Shown here: positions 58,148-64,000 of the stretch, piece after piece
Layout of the letters: each line of letters starts with the position of its first letter
Position numbering within the stretch: the first letter of the stretch is position 1
Source: JAUYQR01 sp031415015
GTDB taxonomy: Bacteria; Pseudomonadota; Alphaproteobacteria; Rhodobacterales; Rhodobacteraceae
DNA length: 64,000 nucleotides
Assembly (NCBI GenBank): GCA_031415015.1
Contig: JANOQT010000090.1
Coordinates: 74,279-138,278, forward strand
Direction: 5' to 3'
The notes under the pieces: model-generated
The model's database searches: none
The model's input: the letters and a program-made list of their open reading frames with translations, nothing else
Told to the model about the DNA's origin: nothing
Program-made: the position numbers and the translations under genes

Positions 58148-59158
58148 TTACCCGGCCATCGCTTGGGACAGGACGGCGTCATAGCCGAACAGCGCTGCCG
58201 ATCCGCCGGTGTGCAGGAAAACCACCCGCTGGCCCTTGGTGAACCGGCCCTTGCGGCACCAGTCGATCAGGCCCGCCGCCCCTTTGCCGGAATAGACCGG
58301 GTCCAGCAGGATGCCTTCCAGTTCGGCGAACATCCGCACCGCCTCCAGCGTGTCGGCCTGCGGGATGCCGTAGCCGGGGCCGACATAGTTGCAATCGGCG
58401 ACCACATCGGCGCGGGTGACGACGCCGGGGCAGCCCAGCTTTTTCGCCGTGCGTTCGGCCAGCGCAAAGACATTCGCCTCTTGCTTGTCCTTGGGCGCAC
58501 GGACCCCGAAACCCAGCAAGGGAATGCCTGCGTTGATCGCCTTCAACCCGGTGATCAGCCCGGCTTGCGTGCCCGCCGAACCGGTGGCGGTCACCAGATG
58601 GTCGATCACCAGACCGCGGTCATTGGCTTGCCCCAACAGTTCAAAAGCACAATTGACATAGCCCAGCGCACCCGTCGGATTCGACCCGCCACCCGGTATG
58701 ACATAGACTTTGCGACCGGTGGCGCGCAGGGCGTCTGCCGCCTTTTCCATCTCGGCCGCCATGTCGGTACCACCGGCGCGCTTTTCCGTGGTGGCGCCGT
58801 GCAGGTGATCCAGCAGCACGTTGCCGTTGCCATTGTAGTTCGGGTCGTTCGATCCGGTGCGATCTTCCAGCAGAAGATGGCACGCCATGCCCAGCTTGGC
58901 CGCGAAGGCCGCGGTCTGGCGCGCGTGGTTGGATTGGGTGGCGCCTTGGGTCATCACGACGTCGGCGCCCATTACTTGCGCCTCGGCCATCAGGAATTCC
59001 AGCTTGCGGGTCTTGTTGCCGCCGGTGGACAGCCCGGTGCAGTCATCCCGCTTGATCCAGATCTCGGGTCCGCCCAATTCGCGGCTCAGCCGGTCCAGCC
59101 GTTCAAGCGGCGTCGGCAGATGCGCCAGAAAGACGCGGGGGAAGCGGGACAGGTGCAT
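58148..59158 (-). CDS. cuyA: L-cysteate sulfo-lyase CuyA-like (D-cysteine desulfhydrase family)
   Basis: A 336-residue PLP enzyme of the ACC deaminase family, with the PLP lysine K49 in STGGNKTRKLEF and the VMTQGATQSNHARQTAA substrate loop. The N-terminus MHLSRFPRVFLAHLPTPLERL agrees with my memory of CuyA from Ruegeria (Silicibacter) pomeroyi, which splits L-cysteate to pyruvate, ammonia and sulfite. The ATG at 59158 fits that length; the open frame extends 26 codons upstream. D-cysteine desulfhydrase is the alternative. A divergent LysR gene lies next to it, as cuyR does in Ruegeria. Confidence 0.8.
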   Translation of the reverse strand: MHLSRFPRVFLAHLPTPLERLDRLSRELGGPEIWIKRDDCTGLSTGGNKTRKLEFLMAEAQVMGADVVMTQGATQSNHARQTAAFAAKLGMACHLLLEDRTGSNDPNYNGNGNVLLDHLHGATTEKRAGGTDMAAEMEKAADALRATGRKVYVIPGGGSNPTGALGYVNCAFELLGQANDRGLVIDHLVTATGSAGTQAGLITGLKAINAGIPLLGFGVRAPKDKQEANVFALAERTAKKLGCPGVVTRADVVADCNYVGPGYGIPQADTLEAVRMFAELEGILLDPVYSGKGAAGLIDWCRKGRFTKGQRVVFLHTGGSAALFGYDAVLSQAMAG

Positions 59159-59240
59159 GTCATTGGCCTTGCTGGAACTTGCTTGAAGGTCACAGTTACA
59201 TAGCAGTTTGCAGGGCGCAAATTCGAAATAATCCATATAT

Positions 59241-59257
59241 CATGCAAGACCTGCATG
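59241..59257. promoter_or_regulatory. LysR-type binding site
   Basis: CATGCA-AGACC-TGCATG is a perfect inverted repeat that contains a T-N11-A core (59243-59255). It lies in the 112 bases between the divergent cuyA and lysR genes, just before the AGGAGG of the regulator. Confidence 0.55.
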
Positions 59258-59270
59258 TAAGGAGGCCGGG

Positions 59271-60170
59271 ATGCGGCTTGAATGGCTGGAAGACCTGCTT
59301 GCCGTCGCTGAAACCGGGTCGTTTCAGGAGGCGGCCGAACGGCGGCGTCTGACCCAATCGGCGTTCTCGCGCCGCATTCAGGCGATTGAGGATCATGTCG
59401 GGATCGAACTGTTCGACCGGACGCGCAAGCCGGTGCAACTGCGCCCGGCCATGGCTGATCAGCGTGACCAGATCGCGCGACTGGTCACCGACCTGCGCCA
59501 ATTGGTGGCTGACTTCAGACGGGGCGAGCGGGCCGCTTCGAACCGGGTGGTGATTGCCAGCCAGCATGCGCTGACCACGTCGCTGACCCCACGGGTTCTG
59601 GAAGGCATTCACCGGCGCAACGAAAGCATTTACGTGCGGCTGCGGTCGGCCAACCTTGACGAATGTTTTTCGCTGCTGCTGTCACGGCAGGCGGATATCG
59701 CCATCGTCTACCGCCTGCCGGGGGAAGAGCATCCCATCGGTGCCAGCTTTATCGAGACGGTGATGATCGGTACGGACCGACTGATCCCGGTGTTTGCGGC
59801 CCATGCGACGGCGGATCTGAACGCCCGCTTCGCGCGGGGTGAGGTGCCCTATGTCGCCTACCCGCGCGAGGTTTTTCTGGGGAAGGTGATGGAACGTCTG
59901 ATTCTGCCGTTGGTGCGCGGCCTGACCCGTCCGGTCGCGATGACCGAAACCGCGCTGACGCTGGCGGCGCTGGAAATGGCGGCAGTTGGCGTCGCGGTCG
60001 CCTGGGTGCCCGCCTCACTGGCGCAGGCCCGCATCGCTGGGGGCAGTCTGGTCGATCTGTCCGACAGGCTGCCCGCACATCTGCTGGAGGTGACAGCGGT
60101 CCGGCTGTTCGGCAACGCAGGGCCTGTCGCCACGTCTGTCTGGTCGCAGATCGTGGTGCCCGCGGGCTAG
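59271..60170 (+). CDS. LysR-family transcriptional regulator
   Basis: A 299-residue LTTR. The N-terminal HTH (LEDLLAVAETGSFQEAAERRRLTQSAFSRRIQAIE) spans about 6-40, and the effector domain about 90-290. AAGGAGG precedes the ATG. It is divergent from cuyA with a palindrome between, so it probably controls the sulfonate cluster and itself. A CuyR-like role is likely but unproven. Confidence 0.92.
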   Translation: MRLEWLEDLLAVAETGSFQEAAERRRLTQSAFSRRIQAIEDHVGIELFDRTRKPVQLRPAMADQRDQIARLVTDLRQLVADFRRGERAASNRVVIASQHALTTSLTPRVLEGIHRRNESIYVRLRSANLDECFSLLLSRQADIAIVYRLPGEEHPIGASFIETVMIGTDRLIPVFAAHATADLNARFARGEVPYVAYPREVFLGKVMERLILPLVRGLTRPVAMTETALTLAALEMAAVGVAVAWVPASLAQARIAGGSLVDLSDRLPAHLLEVTAVRLFGNAGPVATSVWSQIVVPAG

Positions 60171-60263
60171 GCGATGGCCGCCTTGTCTGGCAGCCCGCCC
60201 GATTCCATCGCCGCGACAACGCCCCTTGCACAGACCCGCTGCAATTGGCTAAGAGGGCGTCAC

Positions 60264-60353
60264 GGACAGGTGGCCGAGTGGTCGAAGGCGCACGCCTGGA
60301 AAGTGTGTAGGCGGGGAACCGTCTCGAGGGTTCGAATCCCTCTCTGTCCGCCA
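60264..60353 (+). tRNA. tRNA-Ser (anticodon GGA)
   Basis: A 90-base class II tRNA with encoded CCA. The acceptor GGACAGG pairs with CTGTCC; the anticodon stem CACGC/GTGTG encloses CTGGAAA with anticodon GGA at 60298-60300. A long variable arm and the T arm GAGGGTTCGAATCCCTC follow. tRNA-Ser genes are frequent integration sites, and accessory genes follow this one. Confidence 0.97.
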
Positions 60354-60379
60354 CTTGCCCCAGCGAAAGCGTTCTCCCG

Positions 60380-60402
60380 ATCCGGCTGAGGCCGGATTTT
60401 TC
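60380..60402 (+). terminator. rho-independent terminator after tRNA-Ser
   Basis: ATCCGGC / TGAG / GCCGGAT followed by TTTTT, 26 bases after the tRNA CCA end. Confidence 0.85.
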
Positions 60403-60487
60403 CGTTGTTTTCGGGGGTTATGCGGGAGGGGCTGTTAACCGGCACTTTCCCCAGATGGTCAGAAAGCGTTCTCTCCGGGCCGGTATT

Positions 60488-60532
60488 CTCTAGACCTGTT
60501 AACCGCGCGCGATACGGTAAACAGGTCTAGAG
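60488..60532. repeat. 17-bp inverted repeat at the edge of the accessory region
   Basis: CTCTAGACCTGTTAACC (60488-60504) is inverted as GGTAAACAGGTCTAGAG (60516-60532) with one mismatch and an 11-base centre, GCGCGCGATAC. It is too long for a usual repressor half-site and lacks a T tract on the plus side. It might be a recombination site, a binding site or a hairpin at the island border. Confidence 0.75.
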
Positions 60533-60736
60533 CGTTGCTTTATCGACTTTTTTTTGGCCCACGCCGTCGTCTGATTTCGCCTGTTCATCTGGCTTCCGGA
60601 CGAGACACAGACCAAACAACTGGACATAGTTGGCGGTCCTGGCGCGCTTGCGTTCAAAATCCCACAGCGTCGCTGTTCGCGCTTTGTGCCGAGTCACGTG
60701 CGTGCTAGTATCGCTGAAAAAGCATGAGGCGAGCAG

Positions 60737-61495
60737 TTGGCCCAGAAGTCAGACATCGAATGGACGGACGCGACTTGGAACCCGGTGACTGGCTGCACCA
60801 AGGTCGGCCCCGGTTGTGACAACTGCTATGCCGAGCGGTTCGCAGAGCGCTGGCGCGGGATTGCTGGACACCCTTACGAGCAGGGCTTCGACCTGACACT
60901 CTGGCCCTCGAGGCTGAAGCAGCCCGTGCTCTGGAAAAAGCCGCGGATGATCTTCGTCAACTCGATGAGCGACCTCTTCCACAAAGACATCGAACGAAAA
61001 TTTATCGACGCGGTGTTCGATGCCATGGAGCAGGCGGACTGGCACGTCTACCAGGTGCTGACCAAGCGAAGCTCGCTCATGCGCAACTACGTTCGGAAGC
61101 GGTATGATGGAGGGCCGGTCCCTCGCCACATCTGGCTCGGCGTTTCGGTTGAGGACGCCGCGCACACGAGTCGGATCGAGCACCTGAAGCAGATCAATTC
61201 CGACGCACGCTTCATTTCGTTCGAGCCACTGCTCGGGCCGATCGGGGATGTTGATCTGCGGGGGGTCGCGTGGGCCATCGTCGGGGGGGAGAGCGGGCCT
61301 CGGGCTCGGTCCATGGACGAAAGTTGGGCACGCCAACTTCGTGACATCTGCGACCGTGACGACGTGGCGTTCTTCTTCAAGCAATGGGGTGGCGCCCGGC
61401 CGAAGTCGGGTGGGCGTCTGCTCGACGGCGAAGAGTGGAACGGCTTTCCTTGGCAGATTGTCCCAAAACCGATCCTCGAACAGATTTCAGCATGA
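60737..61495 (+). CDS. DUF5131 / phage Gp37-Gp68 family protein (three-Cys motif)
   Basis: A 252-residue protein. Near the N-terminus TGCTKVGPGCDNCYAERF supplies C20, C27 and C30, the three-Cys motif of the Gp37/Gp68 (DUF5131) family, reminiscent of radical SAM cluster sites. IEWTDATWNPVTGC and FISFEPLLGPIG are family hallmarks. It starts at a TTG with GAGG seven bases upstream. The partner TcmP gene follows after 27 bases. The function of the pair is not established; it is often in phages and mobile islands, as here. Confidence 0.9.
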   Translation: MAQKSDIEWTDATWNPVTGCTKVGPGCDNCYAERFAERWRGIAGHPYEQGFDLTLWPSRLKQPVLWKKPRMIFVNSMSDLFHKDIERKFIDAVFDAMEQADWHVYQVLTKRSSLMRNYVRKRYDGGPVPRHIWLGVSVEDAAHTSRIEHLKQINSDARFISFEPLLGPIGDVDLRGVAWAIVGGESGPRARSMDESWARQLRDICDRDDVAFFFKQWGGARPKSGGRLLDGEEWNGFPWQIVPKPILEQISA

Positions 61496-61522
61496 CCCAA
61501 TTGCGTTGGAGCGCCGTGATCA

Positions 61523-62431
61523 TTGAAAAAATCTCATGTTGAGAACACTGTAGGACCTTGGGCACGACAGAAGCTCGATAGTCTTGAAGCCTATCTTCAT
61601 GCCTATACCATGGCGCTCAAGAAGCAGCCGTTCGAACTGATCTACATCGACGCGTTCGCCGGTGCGGGCCGATCGAAGGTCCGCACTGCCTGGGAAGGCG
61701 CGGATGAAGAAGATCTGCAGCTCCTCGATGATGAATTCGTAAAGGCCGAACAGCAATTCATCGAAGGCTCGCCGCACAGGGCCCTCGCCTTGGAGAACCC
61801 GTTCTCTCAGTACCATTTCTTCGATGCAGACGCAGGGCGGGCAGCCCTTCTCGAAGGTCTTCGGACGGAGTACCCGGGCCGCAAGATCAACGTCAATGTC
61901 GGGGACGCCAACGCTTTGATTCAGGAGTTGGCGCCGCGGCTGAACGGCAGAAATACGAAGGGCGTCGCTTTCCTTGATCCGTATGGCCCGCACCTCGACT
62001 GGAAAACCCTCGAAGCACTTGGAGGCACCAAGAAGTTCGAGGTCATCATCAACTTTCCCCTTGGTATGGCGATCAACAGGCTGATCACCCGCTCTGGCGA
62101 CATACCCGACAACTGGCGCGCCGGACTCAACGGATGCTTCGGCGGGGCCACATGGGAGAGCCTTGTTTATGCTGACCGGACGGACCTTTTCGGCGACACG
62201 ACCCGTCACAAGGTCGATGACGCTGCCAAGCGGCTTCTTGATTTTTACGTTGGCCGCTTGAAGACCTTGTTTGGCCACGCGGCGACGCCAAGCATCGTTC
62301 GAAACACGCGGGGCGTTCCCATCTACTACATGCTTTGGGCTGGGCCCCACCCGCTCGGCTACAAGATCGCTGACCACATTCTTGTCAAAGGGGATCGTAT
62401 CACCCCGCCGAAGAAGCGGGCGGAACGCTAA
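61523..62431 (+). CDS. tcmP: three-Cys-motif partner protein TcmP
   Basis: A 302-residue protein beginning KKSHVENTVGPWARQKLDSLEAYLHAYT, with ELIYIDAFAGAG (38-49) and VAFLDPYGP (148-156). These look like methyltransferase-type SAM-binding and catalytic loops. TcmP is defined as the genomic partner of the three-Cys DUF5131 protein, which lies directly upstream. The only in-frame start without truncation is a TTG at 61523. The end faces hsdS, one base apart. Biochemical role unknown. Confidence 0.87.
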   Translation: MKKSHVENTVGPWARQKLDSLEAYLHAYTMALKKQPFELIYIDAFAGAGRSKVRTAWEGADEEDLQLLDDEFVKAEQQFIEGSPHRALALENPFSQYHFFDADAGRAALLEGLRTEYPGRKINVNVGDANALIQELAPRLNGRNTKGVAFLDPYGPHLDWKTLEALGGTKKFEVIINFPLGMAINRLITRSGDIPDNWRAGLNGCFGGATWESLVYADRTDLFGDTTRHKVDDAAKRLLDFYVGRLKTLFGHAATPSIVRNTRGVPIYYMLWAGPHPLGYKIADHILVKGDRITPPKKRAER

Positions 62432-62432
62432 G

Positions 62433-63587
62433 TCATGCGGCCTTCGAGTGGCCATTGAAGATCTCGTGCAACATGGCAGGGACTAGGGCCTCCGCTTCCT
62501 GAGCAGTGCTGGCACGGATGGCTCGGGCTTCGTAGATCTTGGTCTGTATGCCATTGAACCAATGCTGGCGCTCGACTGGTGGCGTGGGGACTGTGATTGC
62601 CTCCAGTGCGCTTTGGCCGAGAGTGCGATTTCTGTCTGCGCTGCCGGGGGATGCGGCTTGAACTTTGCTGATGCCTTCATGCGTCTGGAGGTAAAACCAA
62701 ATGAATTCGGCGGTGGCGAGTCCATCAATCGGTACGCATGTCAGGTATCGGTGAGACCCAACCCGACCATGATCGTCGGGGCCAGCGACAGCAAAAGCGC
62801 CCTCCCAGGCCTTGATATTGCTGAAAACAAGATCGCCCTCCTGAACAAGGAAGGGCTTTTGCCAACTCAACTCTGCGCCAATCAGGTCCGGCTTGTGGAA
62901 AGTCCCCCTACCAAACGAACGGACGCCAAGTTCGGGATAAGTGCCATCGAGGTCGATCTCGACCGGGCGGCGTACCAAGGGTGCGACTTCGGACATGGTG
63001 CGCAGTGGTGCGCCGTCGATAGCGCGTTGGAAGGCTTTCAGCAGCAGGGCTTGGGTTTCCCGTTCGGCGGCTTCGATGGCGCGACGACGTTCCGCCACCA
63101 GCGCCGCGACCATGTCCAGGCGCTGGACGATGCGGAGCTGCTCTTCGAGAGATGGGAGCGGCACAGCCATTTTCAGGAATTTTTCTTCCTTCATCCGCAC
63201 GCGGTTTGTCGATCCCTCACTTGCTCGGCGACACAGGTCGACAAATTGCGGGGTGCGTGAATACCACTCGAAGTAGTGCGGCAGCACAGTTGACGCGTCG
63301 ATATCGAAGCAAGGAAAATCGTTGCTGACCAAGGCACCGTCTAGTTCTGCCGGCACAATGCCGAATGCGCCGTGGCGCGCGTCGATCCGGGAAATCAGAA
63401 ACTGACCGGCCTTTGCACAAAACTGACGCGGAGCTGCAATCGCCGCCCCTGGTACCTCGCCGCGGAGCGTCAGGCCCTTGCCCCATAGGCGCGCGGTGAT
63501 CTGCTTGTATTGTCCGTCCGGTGCGACAGGGACCCATGCCTCTGACTTGGTCAGGAACCTTTCGATGGTGATCGTCTGCGACATCAT
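62433..63587 (-). CDS. hsdS: type I restriction-modification specificity subunit HsdS
   Basis: A 384-residue protein with two target-recognition domains, each ending in a conserved helix: VPLPSLEEQLRIVQRLDMVAALVAERR at about 155-180 and TVPTPPVERQHWFNGIQTKI near 340. It sets the DNA sequence recognised by the methylase and the nuclease. The start overlaps the hsdM stop by 4 bases. Tandem ATGs are possible starts. The HsdR subunit is not in the window. Confidence 0.92.
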   Translation of the reverse strand: MMSQTITIERFLTKSEAWVPVAPDGQYKQITARLWGKGLTLRGEVPGAAIAAPRQFCAKAGQFLISRIDARHGAFGIVPAELDGALVSNDFPCFDIDASTVLPHYFEWYSRTPQFVDLCRRASEGSTNRVRMKEEKFLKMAVPLPSLEEQLRIVQRLDMVAALVAERRRAIEAAERETQALLLKAFQRAIDGAPLRTMSEVAPLVRRPVEIDLDGTYPELGVRSFGRGTFHKPDLIGAELSWQKPFLVQEGDLVFSNIKAWEGAFAVAGPDDHGRVGSHRYLTCVPIDGLATAEFIWFYLQTHEGISKVQAASPGSADRNRTLGQSALEAITVPTPPVERQHWFNGIQTKIYEARAIRASTAQEAEALVPAMLHEIFNGHSKAA

Positions 63588-64000
63588 GCGAGCTCCGCCA
63601 GAGCGGCTTTGATCTCGTCCATGATCCCGAGGATTCGCTTTTCCTGGGCGATGATCGCGTCCACGATTTCGGTCGGAGCTCGGTGATCAGCGACTTCGCC
63701 GGAATGCGGATTCTTGATGTCGAGATTGCAGCCCGTGACACGGCCCTGCGCATCACGCTGGATCAAGTCAGCGGCAGATACCTTCCAGGCGCGCTCGTTT
63801 TCCTCGCGGTTGTTCCACCAGCCAAGACAGCCTGCGAACTCCTCATAGGCCATCGGTGCCGTCTTCGAGTATTTCTTGCGGCCCTCCGGCAGCGGCAGCT
63901 CATAGTACCAGATGTCCTTCGTCGGGCCGCTGGTATCGAAGAAGATCAGGTTCGCCGGAATGTCGGTATAGGGTGCGAACACCCCTTCGCGCAGGCGGAC
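63584..64000 (-). CDS. hsdM: type I N-6 DNA methylase HsdM, C-terminal part (runs out of window)
   Basis: The last 138 codons of a methyltransferase subunit, open to the window edge. VRLREGVFAPYTDIPANLIFFD, DIWYYELPLPEGRKKYSKTAPM and the C-terminal helix EIVDAIIAQEKRILGIMDEI are typical of HsdM. The catalytic NPPF motif would lie upstream, outside the window. It is coupled to hsdS by a 4-base overlap. Confidence 0.9.
   Translation of the reverse strand, partial: VRLREGVFAPYTDIPANLIFFDTSGPTKDIWYYELPLPEGRKKYSKTAPMAYEEFAGCLGWWNNREENERAWKVSAADLIQRDAQGRVTGCNLDIKNPHSGEVADHRAPTEIVDAIIAQEKRILGIMDEIKAALAELA

Larger units (their letters stand above)
60354..60736. other. 383-base gap between tRNA-Ser and the accessory genes
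   Basis: It holds a terminator for the tRNA at 60380, two GTTAACC words (60433, 60499), a long inverted repeat at 60488-60532 and a T-rich stretch at 60549-60555. On the minus strand an open frame of about 56 codons from a GTG near 60697 (VTRHKARTATLWDFERKRAR...) ends at a TAG inside the inverted repeat. It has no good ribosome-binding site and I do not call it a gene. No integrase is visible. Confidence 0.6.

Noticed and set aside
60541..60700. Small minus-strand frame (about 56 codons) in the tRNA-Ser to DUF5131 gap
   Set aside because: GTG start only, no ribosome-binding site, overlaps the inverted repeat; coding character not convincing.
60264..64000. Complete integrative element
   Set aside because: No integrase, transposase or second copy of the tRNA 3' end is visible before the window ends, so only a probable island is claimed.
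1..64000. CRISPR arrays and insertion sequences
   Set aside because: No regularly spaced direct repeats and no transposase-like protein were seen on either strand.

Overview
The window looks like a chromosomal segment of a GC-rich alphaproteobacterium of the family Rhodobacteraceae (Rhodobacter/Gemmobacter/Tabrizicola-like). The grounds are a circularly permuted two-piece tmRNA gene on the minus strand encoding the tag ANDNRAPMALAA, a trgAB pair beside a photolyase and cfa behind an RpoE/ChrR-type promoter (TGATCC-N18-TATGAT), the fumC-DUF4169-RHH and sspB arrangement, a DUF1476 (F1-ATPase zeta) gene, and a GTTC-N7-GTTC LexA box. These assignments come from reading the sequence; no database search was run.

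Layout. 0.2-3.6 kb: an iron-type periplasmic binding protein divergent from a TctD/TctE-like two-component system. 3.6-6 kb: purS, purC, a conserved hypothetical gene and the zeta-type DUF1476 gene. 6-10 kb: betaine-homocysteine methyltransferase, a corrinoid protein, a tiny membrane protein and DUF1638, interrupted by an opposing SOS-boxed radical-SAM gene. 10-15 kb: fumC, DUF4169 and RHH genes, a PmtA-like methyltransferase, sspB, then chrA with a rhodanese-ChrB gene. 15-19 kb: a secreted hypothetical, ssrA, a type III PKS plus ICMT-like methyltransferase pair, and a polyamine-type binding protein. 19-25 kb: a class V aminotransferase, then phr-cfa-trgA-trgB.

25-41 kb is a large carbohydrate locus. 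LacI, isomerase and oxidoreductase genes run leftwards; a CUT1 ABC transporter, beta-mannosidase, isomerase, oxidoreductase, GH43 enzyme, GntR regulator and class III aminotransferase run rightwards. Tandem palindromic operators lie between the two arms, and the binding-protein gene carries an in-frame TAA. 41-45.7 kb is a less GC-rich cassette of two RTX-type calcium-binding proteins and three small companion genes with overlapping or touching reading frames; one RTX gene is broken by an in-frame TGA and runs into the next gene. 45.8-53.3 kb: cysK, a DUF3772 mechanosensitive channel, an AlaX-like editing protein, and an arsenic module (ArsR-ArsC fusion, GAPDH, ArsJ). 53.2-60.2 kb: an apparent organosulfonate module (HpsN-like dehydrogenase, Tau-like ABC transporter, Asp/Glu-type racemase, CuyA-like sulfo-lyase, LysR). 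From 60.2 kb: tRNA-Ser(GGA), then a probable genomic island with a DUF5131/TcmP pair and the hsdS and hsdM end of a type I restriction-modification system that leaves the window.

The signals least explained by known families are a three-block element built on the perfect palindrome TGTCCACGCGTGGACA, present three times with nearly constant spacing to CtrA-like TTAA-N7-TTAA sites; the RTX cassette; and the three-Cys/TcmP pair in the tRNA-adjacent island. A dispersed hairpin repeat with a GGATATTT/GATGAA tail is also present in three clear copies.
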